Assembly: GCA_030532905.1 (NCBI GenBank)
Contig: JAUNKE010000015.1
Coordinates: 1 to 40,609 of the forward strand
Direction of reading: 5' to 3'
Origin: Peptostreptococcaceae bacterium
GTDB taxonomy: Bacteria; Bacillota; Clostridia; Peptostreptococcales; Filifactoraceae
Length of the DNA: 40,609 bases
Part shown: positions 27,143 to 33,897 of the stretch, in pieces
Numbering within the stretch: position 1 is the first letter of the stretch
Layout of the letters: every line of letters begins with the position of its first letter
Position numbers and translations under genes: made by a program
The notes under the pieces: model-generated
Database searches by the model: none
Told to the model about the DNA's origin: nothing
The model's input: only the letters and a program-made list of their open reading frames with translations

Positions 27143-27799
27143 ATGAACAAAAAAGAATATATTGAAAGCAAGACATTTTTATTCTTTGAATTGCAAAACG
27201 AAATGGAGGAATATGCGAAGGAAAAGCATATTCCTATTATTTCGCGAGACAGTTTGGATTTTTTAATCGGGATTCTGAAAATCAAAAAACCGAAATCCGT
27301 CCTTGAATTCGGAACGGCGATTGCCTATTCCGCAATCGCTATGGCGGTCAATCTGCCCGAGGATGCAAAAATTATCACGCTCGAGCGGGATTTGCAGAGA
27401 GTGGAGGAAGCCAATGCCTATATCGAGCGAATGGGTTTGCAGGATAAAATCGAAGTGCATGCCGTCGATGCGACGGCTGCGGATGAGCTTATTCGAAACA
27501 ATCGATTCGATTTCGTATTCATCGATGCGGCAAAAGGACAGTATCGCCTGTTTTTTGACATGGTCTATGATTCCGTCAGCGAAGGCGGCATTTTGTTGTC
27601 CGACAATGTTTTTTACAAAGAGATGGTGCTCGCGGACGATGCGTCGCAGGTCGATAAGCGATATCGAACCATCTATCGAAGAATGAATGAATATCTCAGC
27701 TTTTTGAAAACGAAGAATGAAGAATTTTTTACAACATTAGTACCCATAGGCGACGGAATTGCCGTCACCTATAAGAACGAAAGGAATATGAATGAATAA
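27143..27799 (+). CDS. trmR: O-methyltransferase, TrmR-like (tRNA 5-hydroxyuridine methyltransferase)
   Basis: The 218-aa class I SAM methyltransferase of the COG4122 type has motif I VLEFGTAIAYSAIAMAV, acidic VFIDAAKGQYRLFF (metal-binding Asp region) and LLSDNVFYKEMV. In Bacillus the homologue next to mltG and the U32 peptidases (YrrM/TrmR) methylates ho5U34 of tRNA to mo5U. The same order here supports that assignment; sequence alone only shows the family. ATG 27143 starts 1 nt after the mltG stop; the ribosome site is weak. Confidence 0.82.
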   Translation: MNKKEYIESKTFLFFELQNEMEEYAKEKHIPIISRDSLDFLIGILKIKKPKSVLEFGTAIAYSAIAMAVNLPEDAKIITLERDLQRVEEANAYIERMGLQDKIEVHAVDATAADELIRNNRFDFVFIDAAKGQYRLFFDMVYDSVSEGGILLSDNVFYKEMVLADDASQVDKRYRTIYRRMNEYLSFLKTKNEEFFTTLVPIGDGIAVTYKNERNMNE

Positions 27800-29030
27800 G
27801 GTTGAATTGCTCGCACCGGCGGGAGATTTGGAGAAATTAAAAGCGGCAATCGTGTACGGTGCGGATGCAGTCTATGTTGGCGGAGAAAGTTTCGGAATGA
27901 GAACGGCGGCAAAGAATTTTACACCCGATGAGATGAAAGAGGGCGTGGAGTTTTGCCATTCACGAGGGAAAAAAATCTATGTGACGCTCAATATCATTCC
28001 GCATAATGATGATTTTGAAGGTTTGGAAACCTATCTTAAATTTTTGGATGAAATCGGAGTGGACGCGGTCATCGTGGCGGACCCCGGCGTGCTGATGATG
28101 GTGAAGGAGCATATTCCGAATATGGAAATCCATTTGAGCACTCAGGCTAACAACACGAATTTTTACAGCGCTAAATTCTGGTATGACCAGGGAGTCCAAC
28201 GAATCGTTACGGCGCGCGAGCTTTCTTTTGATGAAATCAAAAAGTTTCGGGAGGCGATTCCGGAAGATATGCAAATCGAATCCTTTGTGCATGGAGCGAT
28301 GTGTATTTCATACTCCGGACGATGCCTGCTCAGCAATTATATGACGGGACGCGATGCGAATCGTGGCTCCTGCGCACATCCGTGCCGATGGAAATATTCT
28401 CTGGTCGAAGAAAAAAGACCCGGCGAATACTTCCCGGTTGAAGAGGATGAGAGCGGCACCTATATCTTCAACTCAAAAGATTTGTGTATGATCGATTCAA
28501 TCAAGGAAATTATCGAATCGGGCATCGACAGTCTGAAAATCGAAGGGCGCGTCAAGACGGCATACTATGTGGCGACCGTCGTGCGAGCATATCGTCTGGC
28601 TTTGGACAGTTATTACGAAGACCCCGAGAACTATGTTTTTGACCCGGAACTTTTGGAAGAACTGAAAAAAGCAAGCTATCGGGATTTTACATCGGGCTTC
28701 TACAAAGACAAGCCGGACAGCGATTCTCAAAATTACGGCTCCGGCTCCTATATTCGCAATTATGATTTTATCGGCGTTGTCGTTGGACAAAAAGATAATT
28801 TGGTTCAGGTTGAAATTCGAAACCGGATATTCTTAAACGATGAGGTGGAAGTTATCGCACCGAATCTGAAAAAGACGGTATATACGAGAGTTTCGGAAAT
28901 GTATAATGAACAGATGGAACCGGTGGAGGTCGCTCCGAGACCGAAGGAATTGATTTGGATGAATTTGGGCGAGACCTTTATGCCGGACGCTATTATTCGT
29001 AAAAAATCGGAAAAGGAGGCATTATGTTAA
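27792..29030 (+). CDS. trhP: U32 family peptidase, TrhP-like tRNA hydroxylation protein
   Basis: The 412-aa protein starts MNKVELLAPAGDLEKLKAAI and has GADAVYVGGESFGMRTAA, characteristic of U32 proteins. The cysteine-rich stretch CISYSGRCLLSNYMTGRD plus GSCAHPCRWKY could hold an Fe-S cluster. TrhP/YegQ homologues use prephenate to hydroxylate U34 of tRNAs, giving ho5U, the substrate of TrmR encoded just upstream (8-nt overlap). Many Firmicutes have two adjacent U32 genes; one is seen here. AAAGGA lies about 6 nt before ATG 27792. Confidence 0.85.
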   Translation: MNKVELLAPAGDLEKLKAAIVYGADAVYVGGESFGMRTAAKNFTPDEMKEGVEFCHSRGKKIYVTLNIIPHNDDFEGLETYLKFLDEIGVDAVIVADPGVLMMVKEHIPNMEIHLSTQANNTNFYSAKFWYDQGVQRIVTARELSFDEIKKFREAIPEDMQIESFVHGAMCISYSGRCLLSNYMTGRDANRGSCAHPCRWKYSLVEEKRPGEYFPVEEDESGTYIFNSKDLCMIDSIKEIIESGIDSLKIEGRVKTAYYVATVVRAYRLALDSYYEDPENYVFDPELLEELKKASYRDFTSGFYKDKPDSDSQNYGSGSYIRNYDFIGVVVGQKDNLVQVEIRNRIFLNDEVEVIAPNLKKTVYTRVSEMYNEQMEPVEVAPRPKELIWMNLGETFMPDAIIRKKSEKEALC

Positions 29031-29716
29031 TTGGAATTATCGGCGCCATGCAAAAAGAAGTGGAAGCGCTGAAATTACAGATGGTTATCCACGAGGAATT
29101 GTATAAGGCGAAAATGCACTTTGTCAAAGGACTTTTGTACGACAAAGAAGTAGTGGTGGTTGTGTCGGGCGTCGGCAAAGTCAATGCGGCGATTTGCACA
29201 CAGATTTTGATTGATAATTTTGAAGTCGATGTTGTCATCAATGTCGGCGTTGCCGGCGGAGTCAGCGAAGATACCAAGCCCGGCGATGTCGTCATCGGAA
29301 CTTCGCTCATTCAGCATGATTTCGATACAACGATGTTTGGCGACCGATTGGGGCAAATTGCCAATATGGATGTGTTCGACTTCAAAAGCGATATGAATTT
29401 GGTAAATCTTGCCAAGCAGGCGAAACTGAAAGAGGGGATTTCGATTTTGGAAGGCGTCATCGTGACGGGCGACCAATTTATCAATTCACCGGAAAAAGTG
29501 AAATTTCTGGTCGATACTTTCGATGCCAAGGCGACGGAAATGGAAGGCGCAAGCATTGCGCATACCGCATATCTCAACAACAAGCCTTTTGTCGTCATTC
29601 GCTCCATCTCCGACAATGCGAGCACCGGAGCGACGGTGGAATTTGAAGAATTCGTGCCATTGGCGGTGGATAATTCCATTCAAATTCTCAAAGCGCTGAT
29701 TACCGGTTTGAAATAA
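29024..29716 (+). CDS. mtnN: 5'-methylthioadenosine/S-adenosylhomocysteine nucleosidase
   Basis: The enzyme splits MTA and SAH into adenine and the thiosugar, clearing the by-product of SAM-dependent methylation. The 230-aa protein has GIIGAMQKEVEAL (catalytic E12), INVGVAGGV, ATEMEGASIAH (substrate Glu) and IRSISDNAS (catalytic Asp). AAAGGAGG precedes ATG 29024, which overlaps the U32 gene by 7 nt. It shares an operon with several SAM-using genes. Confidence 0.96.
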   Translation: MLIGIIGAMQKEVEALKLQMVIHEELYKAKMHFVKGLLYDKEVVVVVSGVGKVNAAICTQILIDNFEVDVVINVGVAGGVSEDTKPGDVVIGTSLIQHDFDTTMFGDRLGQIANMDVFDFKSDMNLVNLAKQAKLKEGISILEGVIVTGDQFINSPEKVKFLVDTFDAKATEMEGASIAHTAYLNNKPFVVIRSISDNASTGATVEFEEFVPLAVDNSIQILKALITGLK

Positions 29717-29746
29717 AATTTGAAATCGAAGGTTTTATAAAGAACA

Positions 29747-29980
29747 ATGAACAAAACCATCCAAGCTTTTCGAAATGATATTTCGAATTCCGACAAAATA
29801 AAGCAGAAGCTTTTGGAAAATATAAAGACAAAAGGTAATAAGGAATTTGTGCTCAATACGGTTGAGCTGTCTTTTGATTTTTCGAATGAAAATGTAGAAA
29901 TCGGATACTATCGAATAGACGAACAATATCCCGTTGTGAATATCGGTTTTGAAGAATTGAAAAAAATAATCGCCGAATAA
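29747..29980 (+). CDS. Uncharacterised 77-aa protein
   Basis: I do not recognise this protein. It is acidic-to-neutral with an N-terminal helix-like part rich in Lys/Asn (MNKTIQAFRNDISNSDKIKQ), then VELSFDFSNENVEIGYYRID as likely beta strands. It has no signal peptide, membrane segment or cysteine. Its position 30 nt after mtnN and just before tandem terminators, with no intervening terminator, makes it a plausible last gene of the operon. The ribosome site is weak. Confidence 0.6.
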   Translation: MNKTIQAFRNDISNSDKIKQKLLENIKTKGNKEFVLNTVELSFDFSNENVEIGYYRIDEQYPVVNIGFEELKKIIAE

Positions 29981-29995
29981 TATCGGCTCAAAGAG

Positions 29996-30031
29996 GGCGT
30001 TGCAGAATAAGTTGTTCTGTTACGCCTTTTT
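29996..30031 (+). terminator. Terminator 1 of the mtnN operon
   Basis: GGCGT (29996-30000) pairs with ACGCC (30022-30026), and CAGAA (30003-30007) with TTCTG (30015-30019), across a small internal loop. TTTTT follows at 30027-30031. It starts 15 nt after the stop of the 77-aa gene. Confidence 0.8.
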
Positions 30032-30063
30032 GTTTGGATAGATTTTTGTTTGAATGAAACAAT

Positions 30064-30089
30064 AAACCCCTTTCGTGTGAGAGGGTTTT
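30064..30089 (+). terminator. Terminator 2, in tandem
   Basis: AAACCC (30064-30069) pairs with GGGTTT (30083-30088). After one bulged C, TTTC pairs with GAGA around the loop GTGT, and a short T run follows. It looks like a back-up to the hairpin 35 bp upstream. Confidence 0.6.
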
Positions 30090-30230
30090 GTTTGGTAAAA
30101 ATATTTTAGATGATGCGCAACAGTTTTTTCGATTTATAAGGATTTCACTTTGAGTTTATAATAAACCCAATGAAAAAAGTTGACAATAATTTGCATTTTG
30201 AATAACTGTTTTTTGTTTACCACCTTGTAG

Positions 30231-30270
30231 GGAACGAAGACCTCTTCGTTCCGCCGTTCCATAGGAACGG
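30231..30270. repeat. Two adjacent perfect hairpins sharing a GGAACG core
   Basis: GGAACGAAG (30231-30239) pairs exactly with CTTCGTTCC (30244-30252) around ACCT. One base later CCGTTCC (30254-30260) pairs exactly with GGAACGG (30264-30270) around ATA. No T tract follows on either strand, so these are not ordinary terminators. They lie about 37 bp past the corA stop. Confidence 0.7.
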
Positions 30271-30306
30271 AAAAAGTATGATTTTTCTCTAGACCTTATT
30301 TTAGCA

Positions 30307-31248
30307 TTAAAGCAGTCTTTTCTTAAACATATAGTAGCCGACGGATAGGGTGAGCACGACGATGACGCCCATCATCACTAAGAATCCGTAAGGCTCATTC
30401 GCAAAAGGCACTCGCACATTCATTCCCATAATTCCGGCAACGATGTTCGGAATCGCCAAAATAATCGTGATGGATGCCAAAAATTTCATCACGATGTTCA
30501 AATTGTTCGAGATGATGGAGCCGACAACGCCCATAATCCCGTTGAGAATGTTGCTGTAGGTCTCGGACATTTCAATCGCCTGCTTATTCTCGATGATGAC
30601 ATCTTCCAGCAAATCTTTATCATCGGCATATTGTTTGATACTGTCGAGACGCATCATTTTTTCAAATACGATTTCGTTCGACTTCAGCGATGTCGTGAAG
30701 TAAACCAGCGATTTTTCAAGCGACAACAGCTCGAGCAATTCTTCATTTTTCATCGATTTGTGCAGTTCTTTTTGAATGCCTTCGCTGATTCTGTCAATCT
30801 GTTTCAGATAGAACAGATAGTAGGTCGCATTTTTATACATGATTTGCAAAATCATTCTCGTTTTTTTCTCGGTGTGGAAGCCTTTGACCCGCATTTTTGT
30901 AAAGTCGGTCAGCGGTTTGATTTCACTCGTCGAAACGGTGATGATGGCATCTTCGGCAATGATGATGCCGAGCGGTATCGTTCCGTAGATTCGGCCGCCT
31001 TTGTTCACGCCGTCTTCATAAGGATAGGGCACGTCGATGATAAACAAGGTGCTCTCATCTTCGACATCGATACGAGGACTTTCTTCTTCGTCCAGCGCCG
31101 CTTTGAGCTGACTTTCATCCACATTGTATCGCAATCGGACGGTGGCGAGCTCATTTTGCGTCGGATTGGTCAAATTTATCCAAACGCCGCTTTCCAAATC
31201 GACGATTTCTTTGGTTACATCATTGATTGTCTTATATACTTTAATCAT
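30307..31248 (-). CDS. corA: CorA family magnesium/divalent metal ion channel
   Basis: The 313-aa protein has a cytoplasmic N-terminal domain, a long stalk helix (about 215-255) and two C-terminal membrane helices separated by the CorA signature G275-M276-N277 in IMGMNVRVPF. CorA channels form pentamers that let Mg2+ (some Co2+/Ni2+) enter the cell. The Shine-Dalgarno site is weak (GGAAAAA on the minus strand). It is divergent from a CNNM/CBS-type transporter gene. Confidence 0.93.
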   Translation of the reverse strand: MIKVYKTINDVTKEIVDLESGVWINLTNPTQNELATVRLRYNVDESQLKAALDEEESPRIDVEDESTLFIIDVPYPYEDGVNKGGRIYGTIPLGIIIAEDAIITVSTSEIKPLTDFTKMRVKGFHTEKKTRMILQIMYKNATYYLFYLKQIDRISEGIQKELHKSMKNEELLELLSLEKSLVYFTTSLKSNEIVFEKMMRLDSIKQYADDKDLLEDVIIENKQAIEMSETYSNILNGIMGVVGSIISNNLNIVMKFLASITIILAIPNIVAGIMGMNVRVPFANEPYGFLVMMGVIVVLTLSVGYYMFKKRLL

Positions 31249-31289
31249 AAAATTTTTCCATTCTTCTCATGTCAATTCATTTCTTCATC

Positions 31290-31318
31290 ATTATATCAAT
31301 TCGGCAGGATTTTTTCAA
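31290..31318 (-). promoter_or_regulatory. corA promoter
   Basis: On the minus strand TTGAAA (31313-31318) and TATAAT (31290-31295) are 17 bp apart, with the extension TGA before the -10. This is the best sigma-A-type promoter in the window. It leaves a leader of about 35 nt before the corA ATG. Confidence 0.82.
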
Positions 31319-31356
31319 TTTATTATCCCTAAATTCTTTCTATAAAAATAAAATAA

Positions 31357-31365
31357 TGGTATAAT
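31357..31365 (+). promoter_or_regulatory. Extended -10 promoter of the CNNM/CBS transporter gene
   Basis: TGGTATAAT at 31357-31365 is an extended -10 with no clear -35. Transcription would start near 31372, about 23 nt before ATG 31395. It stands back to back with the corA promoter. Confidence 0.65.
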
Positions 31366-31394
31366 AGAGCCAAATATGAAAGTATGAGGAGAAA

Positions 31395-32660
31395 ATGGGA
31401 ACTTATATTGCGATTGAAATAATTGTGTTGGTGGTGCTGATTTTGCTATCGGGATTTTTTTCCGCATCGGAGACGGCACTGATGTCTTTAAGTAAAATTC
31501 GGCTCAAGCACATGGTCGAGTCGAATGTAAAAAATGCGAATAAAATTGAAGAATTGTTGGATAGACCGGACAAGATGCTGGGCTCCATTCTGCTCGGCAA
31601 CAATGCAGTGAATATCGCTGCGACTTCGGTTGCGACGGCATTGGTTATTTTGCTTTTTCCAAACGGGCGAGGCGGGGTTGCCTTTGTTACGGCGATAATG
31701 ACGGTGTTGATTTTGGTTTTCGGTGAGATTACGCCAAAGAGTTTGGCGGTGGAATATACCGAAAAGATTTCACTCTTCGTTGCGAGACCGATTTTGTTTT
31801 TGTCAAAATTATTTTCGCCGCTCATATTCCTTTTGACGAAGATAACGGCTTTCATCATCCGCCTTTTCGGTGGCGAAGTCAATGTCAAAAAACCTTTTAT
31901 CACGACGGAAGAGCTGAGAACATTGGTGGATGTTTCCAGTCAGGAAGGAATTTTGGAGCATGATGAAAAGGAGATGATTTATAATATTTTTGAATTCAGC
32001 GATTTGCGAATCAAAGATGTTATGGTGCAGCGAATGGATATGCTTTCGGTGCCCATCGACGCTACTTATGCTGAAGTCATCGAGATGTTCAACTCGAAAA
32101 AATTCTCGCGTCTGCCGGTCTATGATGACACGATTGATAACATCGTCGGAATTTTATATTCCAAAGACCTGTTCTTTAAAGATGTGACGGACGGCATTTC
32201 ACCGGAAGAGTTTTCGGTCAAAGATTATATGCGCGAGCCGTTCAACACTTTTGAATTTATAAAAATCAACGACTTCTTCAAGCAGATGCAAGGCAATCGA
32301 AACCATCTTGCCATCGTATTGGATGAGTATGGCGGGGTTGCCGGTCTGGTGACGATGGAGGATATCGTGGAAAGTATTTTCGGCGAAATCAATGACGAAT
32401 TTGACGAAATTGCCGATTCGGATGTCGAAGTGGTCAAAGAGGATGAGTATATCGTCAACGGAAATATCCGATTGGATGAGCTCAATGAGCTGATCAACAC
32501 AAATTTTGAATCCGAAGAATTTGAATCCTTCGGCGGTTTCATTATCGGTTTGCTCGGTCGATTGCCGAAGTCGGGCGAGATTATTCATTACAGCTCCTAT
32601 CAATTCGTTGTCGAGAATGTCGAAAAAAATCGTATCAACAAGGTTCGAATTTTTACCTGA
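31395..32660 (+). CDS. CNNM/CBS-domain hemolysin-C-type transporter (probable Mg2+ efflux)
   Basis: The 421-aa protein has an N-terminal CNNM membrane domain with about four hydrophobic segments (FFSASETALMSLSKIRLKHM, GEITPKSLAVEY). A CBS pair follows (about 205-330: LRIKDVMVQRMDMLSVP, FSRLPVYDDTIDNIVG, HLAIVLDEYGGVAGLVT) and then a CorC/HlyC domain (about 345-420). Homologues such as Bacillus MpfA export Mg2+; 'hemolysin' is a historical label. AGGAG lies 7 nt before ATG 31395. Opposite corA, the pair suggests joint Mg2+ balance. Confidence 0.9.
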   Translation: MGTYIAIEIIVLVVLILLSGFFSASETALMSLSKIRLKHMVESNVKNANKIEELLDRPDKMLGSILLGNNAVNIAATSVATALVILLFPNGRGGVAFVTAIMTVLILVFGEITPKSLAVEYTEKISLFVARPILFLSKLFSPLIFLLTKITAFIIRLFGGEVNVKKPFITTEELRTLVDVSSQEGILEHDEKEMIYNIFEFSDLRIKDVMVQRMDMLSVPIDATYAEVIEMFNSKKFSRLPVYDDTIDNIVGILYSKDLFFKDVTDGISPEEFSVKDYMREPFNTFEFIKINDFFKQMQGNRNHLAIVLDEYGGVAGLVTMEDIVESIFGEINDEFDEIADSDVEVVKEDEYIVNGNIRLDELNELINTNFESEEFESFGGFIIGLLGRLPKSGEIIHYSSYQFVVENVEKNRINKVRIFT

Positions 32661-32663
32661 TAA

Positions 32664-32810
32664 ATCGAGCTGAAAATAAATTTTAATGACGAAGCGATGG
32701 AAATTGTCGGCGAGCGGAACTATGAATTTCAATGGAGAATCGATGCAGATTGGCTGCGAGTTGGAAAAATGAAAACCGTCGTGAATAAATTTGAAAAAGG
32801 AAAGAGCTGA
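32664..32810 (+). other. Possible gene remnant or small ORF after tandem stops
   Basis: The CNNM gene ends TGA-TAA, and the same frame then stays open for 48 codons to a TGA at 32808-32810. An ATG at 32697 would give a 37-aa peptide (MEIVGERNYEFQWRIDADWL...). The codon choice resembles that of real genes in the window, unlike the DNA beyond 32810. No clear ribosome site is present. It may be the tail of a decayed gene, or chance. Confidence 0.25.
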
Positions 32811-32956
32811 TATCAAAACGGATAGCAAAAAATCAATCTGTTGATTGAACTTGAAGCATTCAGCAAGAATTCTTGAAGTAACATAAAAAATGATAAATTG
32901 TGTAGCTTCCTATTATATAGTCGTATAAAAATAAAAGTTGATTTGTTTTTGAATCA

Positions 32957-32974
32957 TTTTATTCGAATAAAATT
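32957..32974. repeat. Perfect 18-nt palindrome upstream of the GIY-YIG gene
   Basis: ATTTTATTCGAATAAAAT is self-complementary over all 18 bases. It partly overlaps a second inverted repeat, AAATTTC (32971-32977) with GAAATTT (32985-32991). It could be an operator or part of a weak hairpin; no matching promoter is clear. Confidence 0.45.
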
Positions 32975-33070
32975 TCCGCTTGAGAAATTTTATATCGCTG
33001 ATTTTGAAAACGGATTGCGATATTCGGCGTAGGGAAGCTGCCGAAAAAGAGCAACAAGCTTTGTAAGACT

Positions 33071-33346
33071 ATGGAAAAACATTTTGTGTATATTTTAAGT
33101 TGTGCCGACGATTCGCTTTATGCGGGTTACACCAACAATCTGGAAAAGCGATTGAAGATGCACAATGAAGGAAAAGCATCCAAATGCACGAGAGCGCGAC
33201 TGCCGGTTGCCTATGTGCATATCGAGTGTTTCGACAGCAAATCCGAAGCACTCAAAAGAGAAGCGGCTATCAAAAAGCTCAGCCGCAAACAGAAATTGAT
33301 GATGATAAATGATGAACAGGTATTTCAACACGACAATGAGTCGTAG
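33071..33346 (+). CDS. GIY-YIG nuclease superfamily protein (YhbQ/UPF0213-like)
   Basis: The 91-aa protein consists of one GIY-YIG domain: FVYILSCADDSLYAGYTNNL, then RLKMHNEGKASKCTRARLPV and SEALKREAAIKKLSRKQKL. The second motif is AGY here. These stand-alone small proteins resemble the UvrC and homing-endonuclease catalytic fold; their cellular role is poorly defined. ATG 33071 has no strong ribosome site. The ACT-domain gene follows 18 nt later. Confidence 0.88.
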   Translation: MEKHFVYILSCADDSLYAGYTNNLEKRLKMHNEGKASKCTRARLPVAYVHIECFDSKSEALKREAAIKKLSRKQKLMMINDEQVFQHDNES

Positions 33347-33364
33347 GTGAAACGGGGGAGGATT

Positions 33365-33799
33365 TTGAAAACATTTCTTGTAATCGACAGTACCATCTTA
33401 CCCGATGCATTTATGAAGGTGGTCGAAGTAAAAGAACTTTTGCGTATGCAACCGAACAAAGGAATTTCCGATGCCGTTCGTGAAATCGGAATTTCGCGCA
33501 GCACTTTTTATAAGTACAAAGATTATATTTTTTCTTTGTCCGAAGGCATGGTCGGCAATAAGGCGACGCTTTCCTTTTTGCTCAAAGACGAGCGCGGCAT
33601 CTTGTCTTCGATTTTGAATCTCTTGTCGCAAAGCGATGCGAATGTCCTGACCATCAATCAGGATATTCCTATCAACAAGATAGCGAATGTATCGATTACG
33701 ATTGAGATTGCACATTTGAACATCGGAATTCACGAATTGATTGAGCGGATCAGCGCGTTGTACGGCGTTGTCAAATGTGAGTTGCTGGCTTTAGAGTAA
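33365..33799 (+). CDS. ACT domain-containing protein (PheB/UPF0735 type)
   Basis: The 144-aa protein has an N-terminal helix-turn-helix-like part (VKELLRMQPNKGISDAVREI, GISRSTFYKYKDYIF) and a C-terminal ACT domain (LSFLLKDERGILSSILNLLS, then NVLTINQDIPINKIANVSI). The family is called PheB in Bacillus but is not a chorismate mutase by sequence; ACT domains usually bind amino acids. TTG 33365 is chosen because GGGGGAGG (33353-33360) lies 4 nt upstream; a frame-extending GTG at 33347 includes that site. Confidence 0.86.
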   Translation: MKTFLVIDSTILPDAFMKVVEVKELLRMQPNKGISDAVREIGISRSTFYKYKDYIFSLSEGMVGNKATLSFLLKDERGILSSILNLLSQSDANVLTINQDIPINKIANVSITIEIAHLNIGIHELIERISALYGVVKCELLALE

Positions 33800-33804
33800 G
33801 CGTC

Positions 33805-33845
33805 AATACTTAGCAATGAAAAAAATTGCTAAGTATTTTTTATTT
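33805..33845 (+). terminator. Strong rho-independent terminator before dnaG
   Basis: AATACTTAGCAAT (33805-33817) pairs perfectly over 13 bp with ATTGCTAAGTATT (33825-33837) around GAAAAAA, and a long T tract follows (33836-33845). It starts 6 nt after the ACT-domain gene. Confidence 0.93.
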
Positions 33846-33897
33846 TGAGAGGAATTTTGTTTTTCTCGGCGAAATGTATAACTGAGGAGGAAAAGTA

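Larger units (their letters stand above)
29981..30306. other. Intergenic region between the mtnN operon and corA
   Basis: This non-coding stretch holds two successive terminators (29996-30031 and 30064-30089), an AT-rich segment without recognisable genes, and a pair of GGAACG hairpins (30231-30270). The word AATAAACCC occurs twice (near 30062 and 30161). Confidence 0.7.
32661..33070. other. AT-rich intergenic region before the GIY-YIG gene
   Basis: Beyond the possible gene remnant at 32664-32810 I see no gene. The region holds a hairpin AATCAA-TCTG-TTGATT (near 32831-32846), the palindrome CAAGAATTCTTG (32864-32875), an 18-nt palindrome (32957-32974), and ATTTTGAAAACGGAT at 33001-33015, shared in inverse orientation with the region after miaA. 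Confidence 0.65.

Noticed and set aside
33855..33882. TATAAC with a TTTTGT-like -35 before dnaG.
   Set aside because: The transcript would start inside the dnaG Shine-Dalgarno site; the spacer and hexamers are poor. I could not place the dnaG promoter with confidence.
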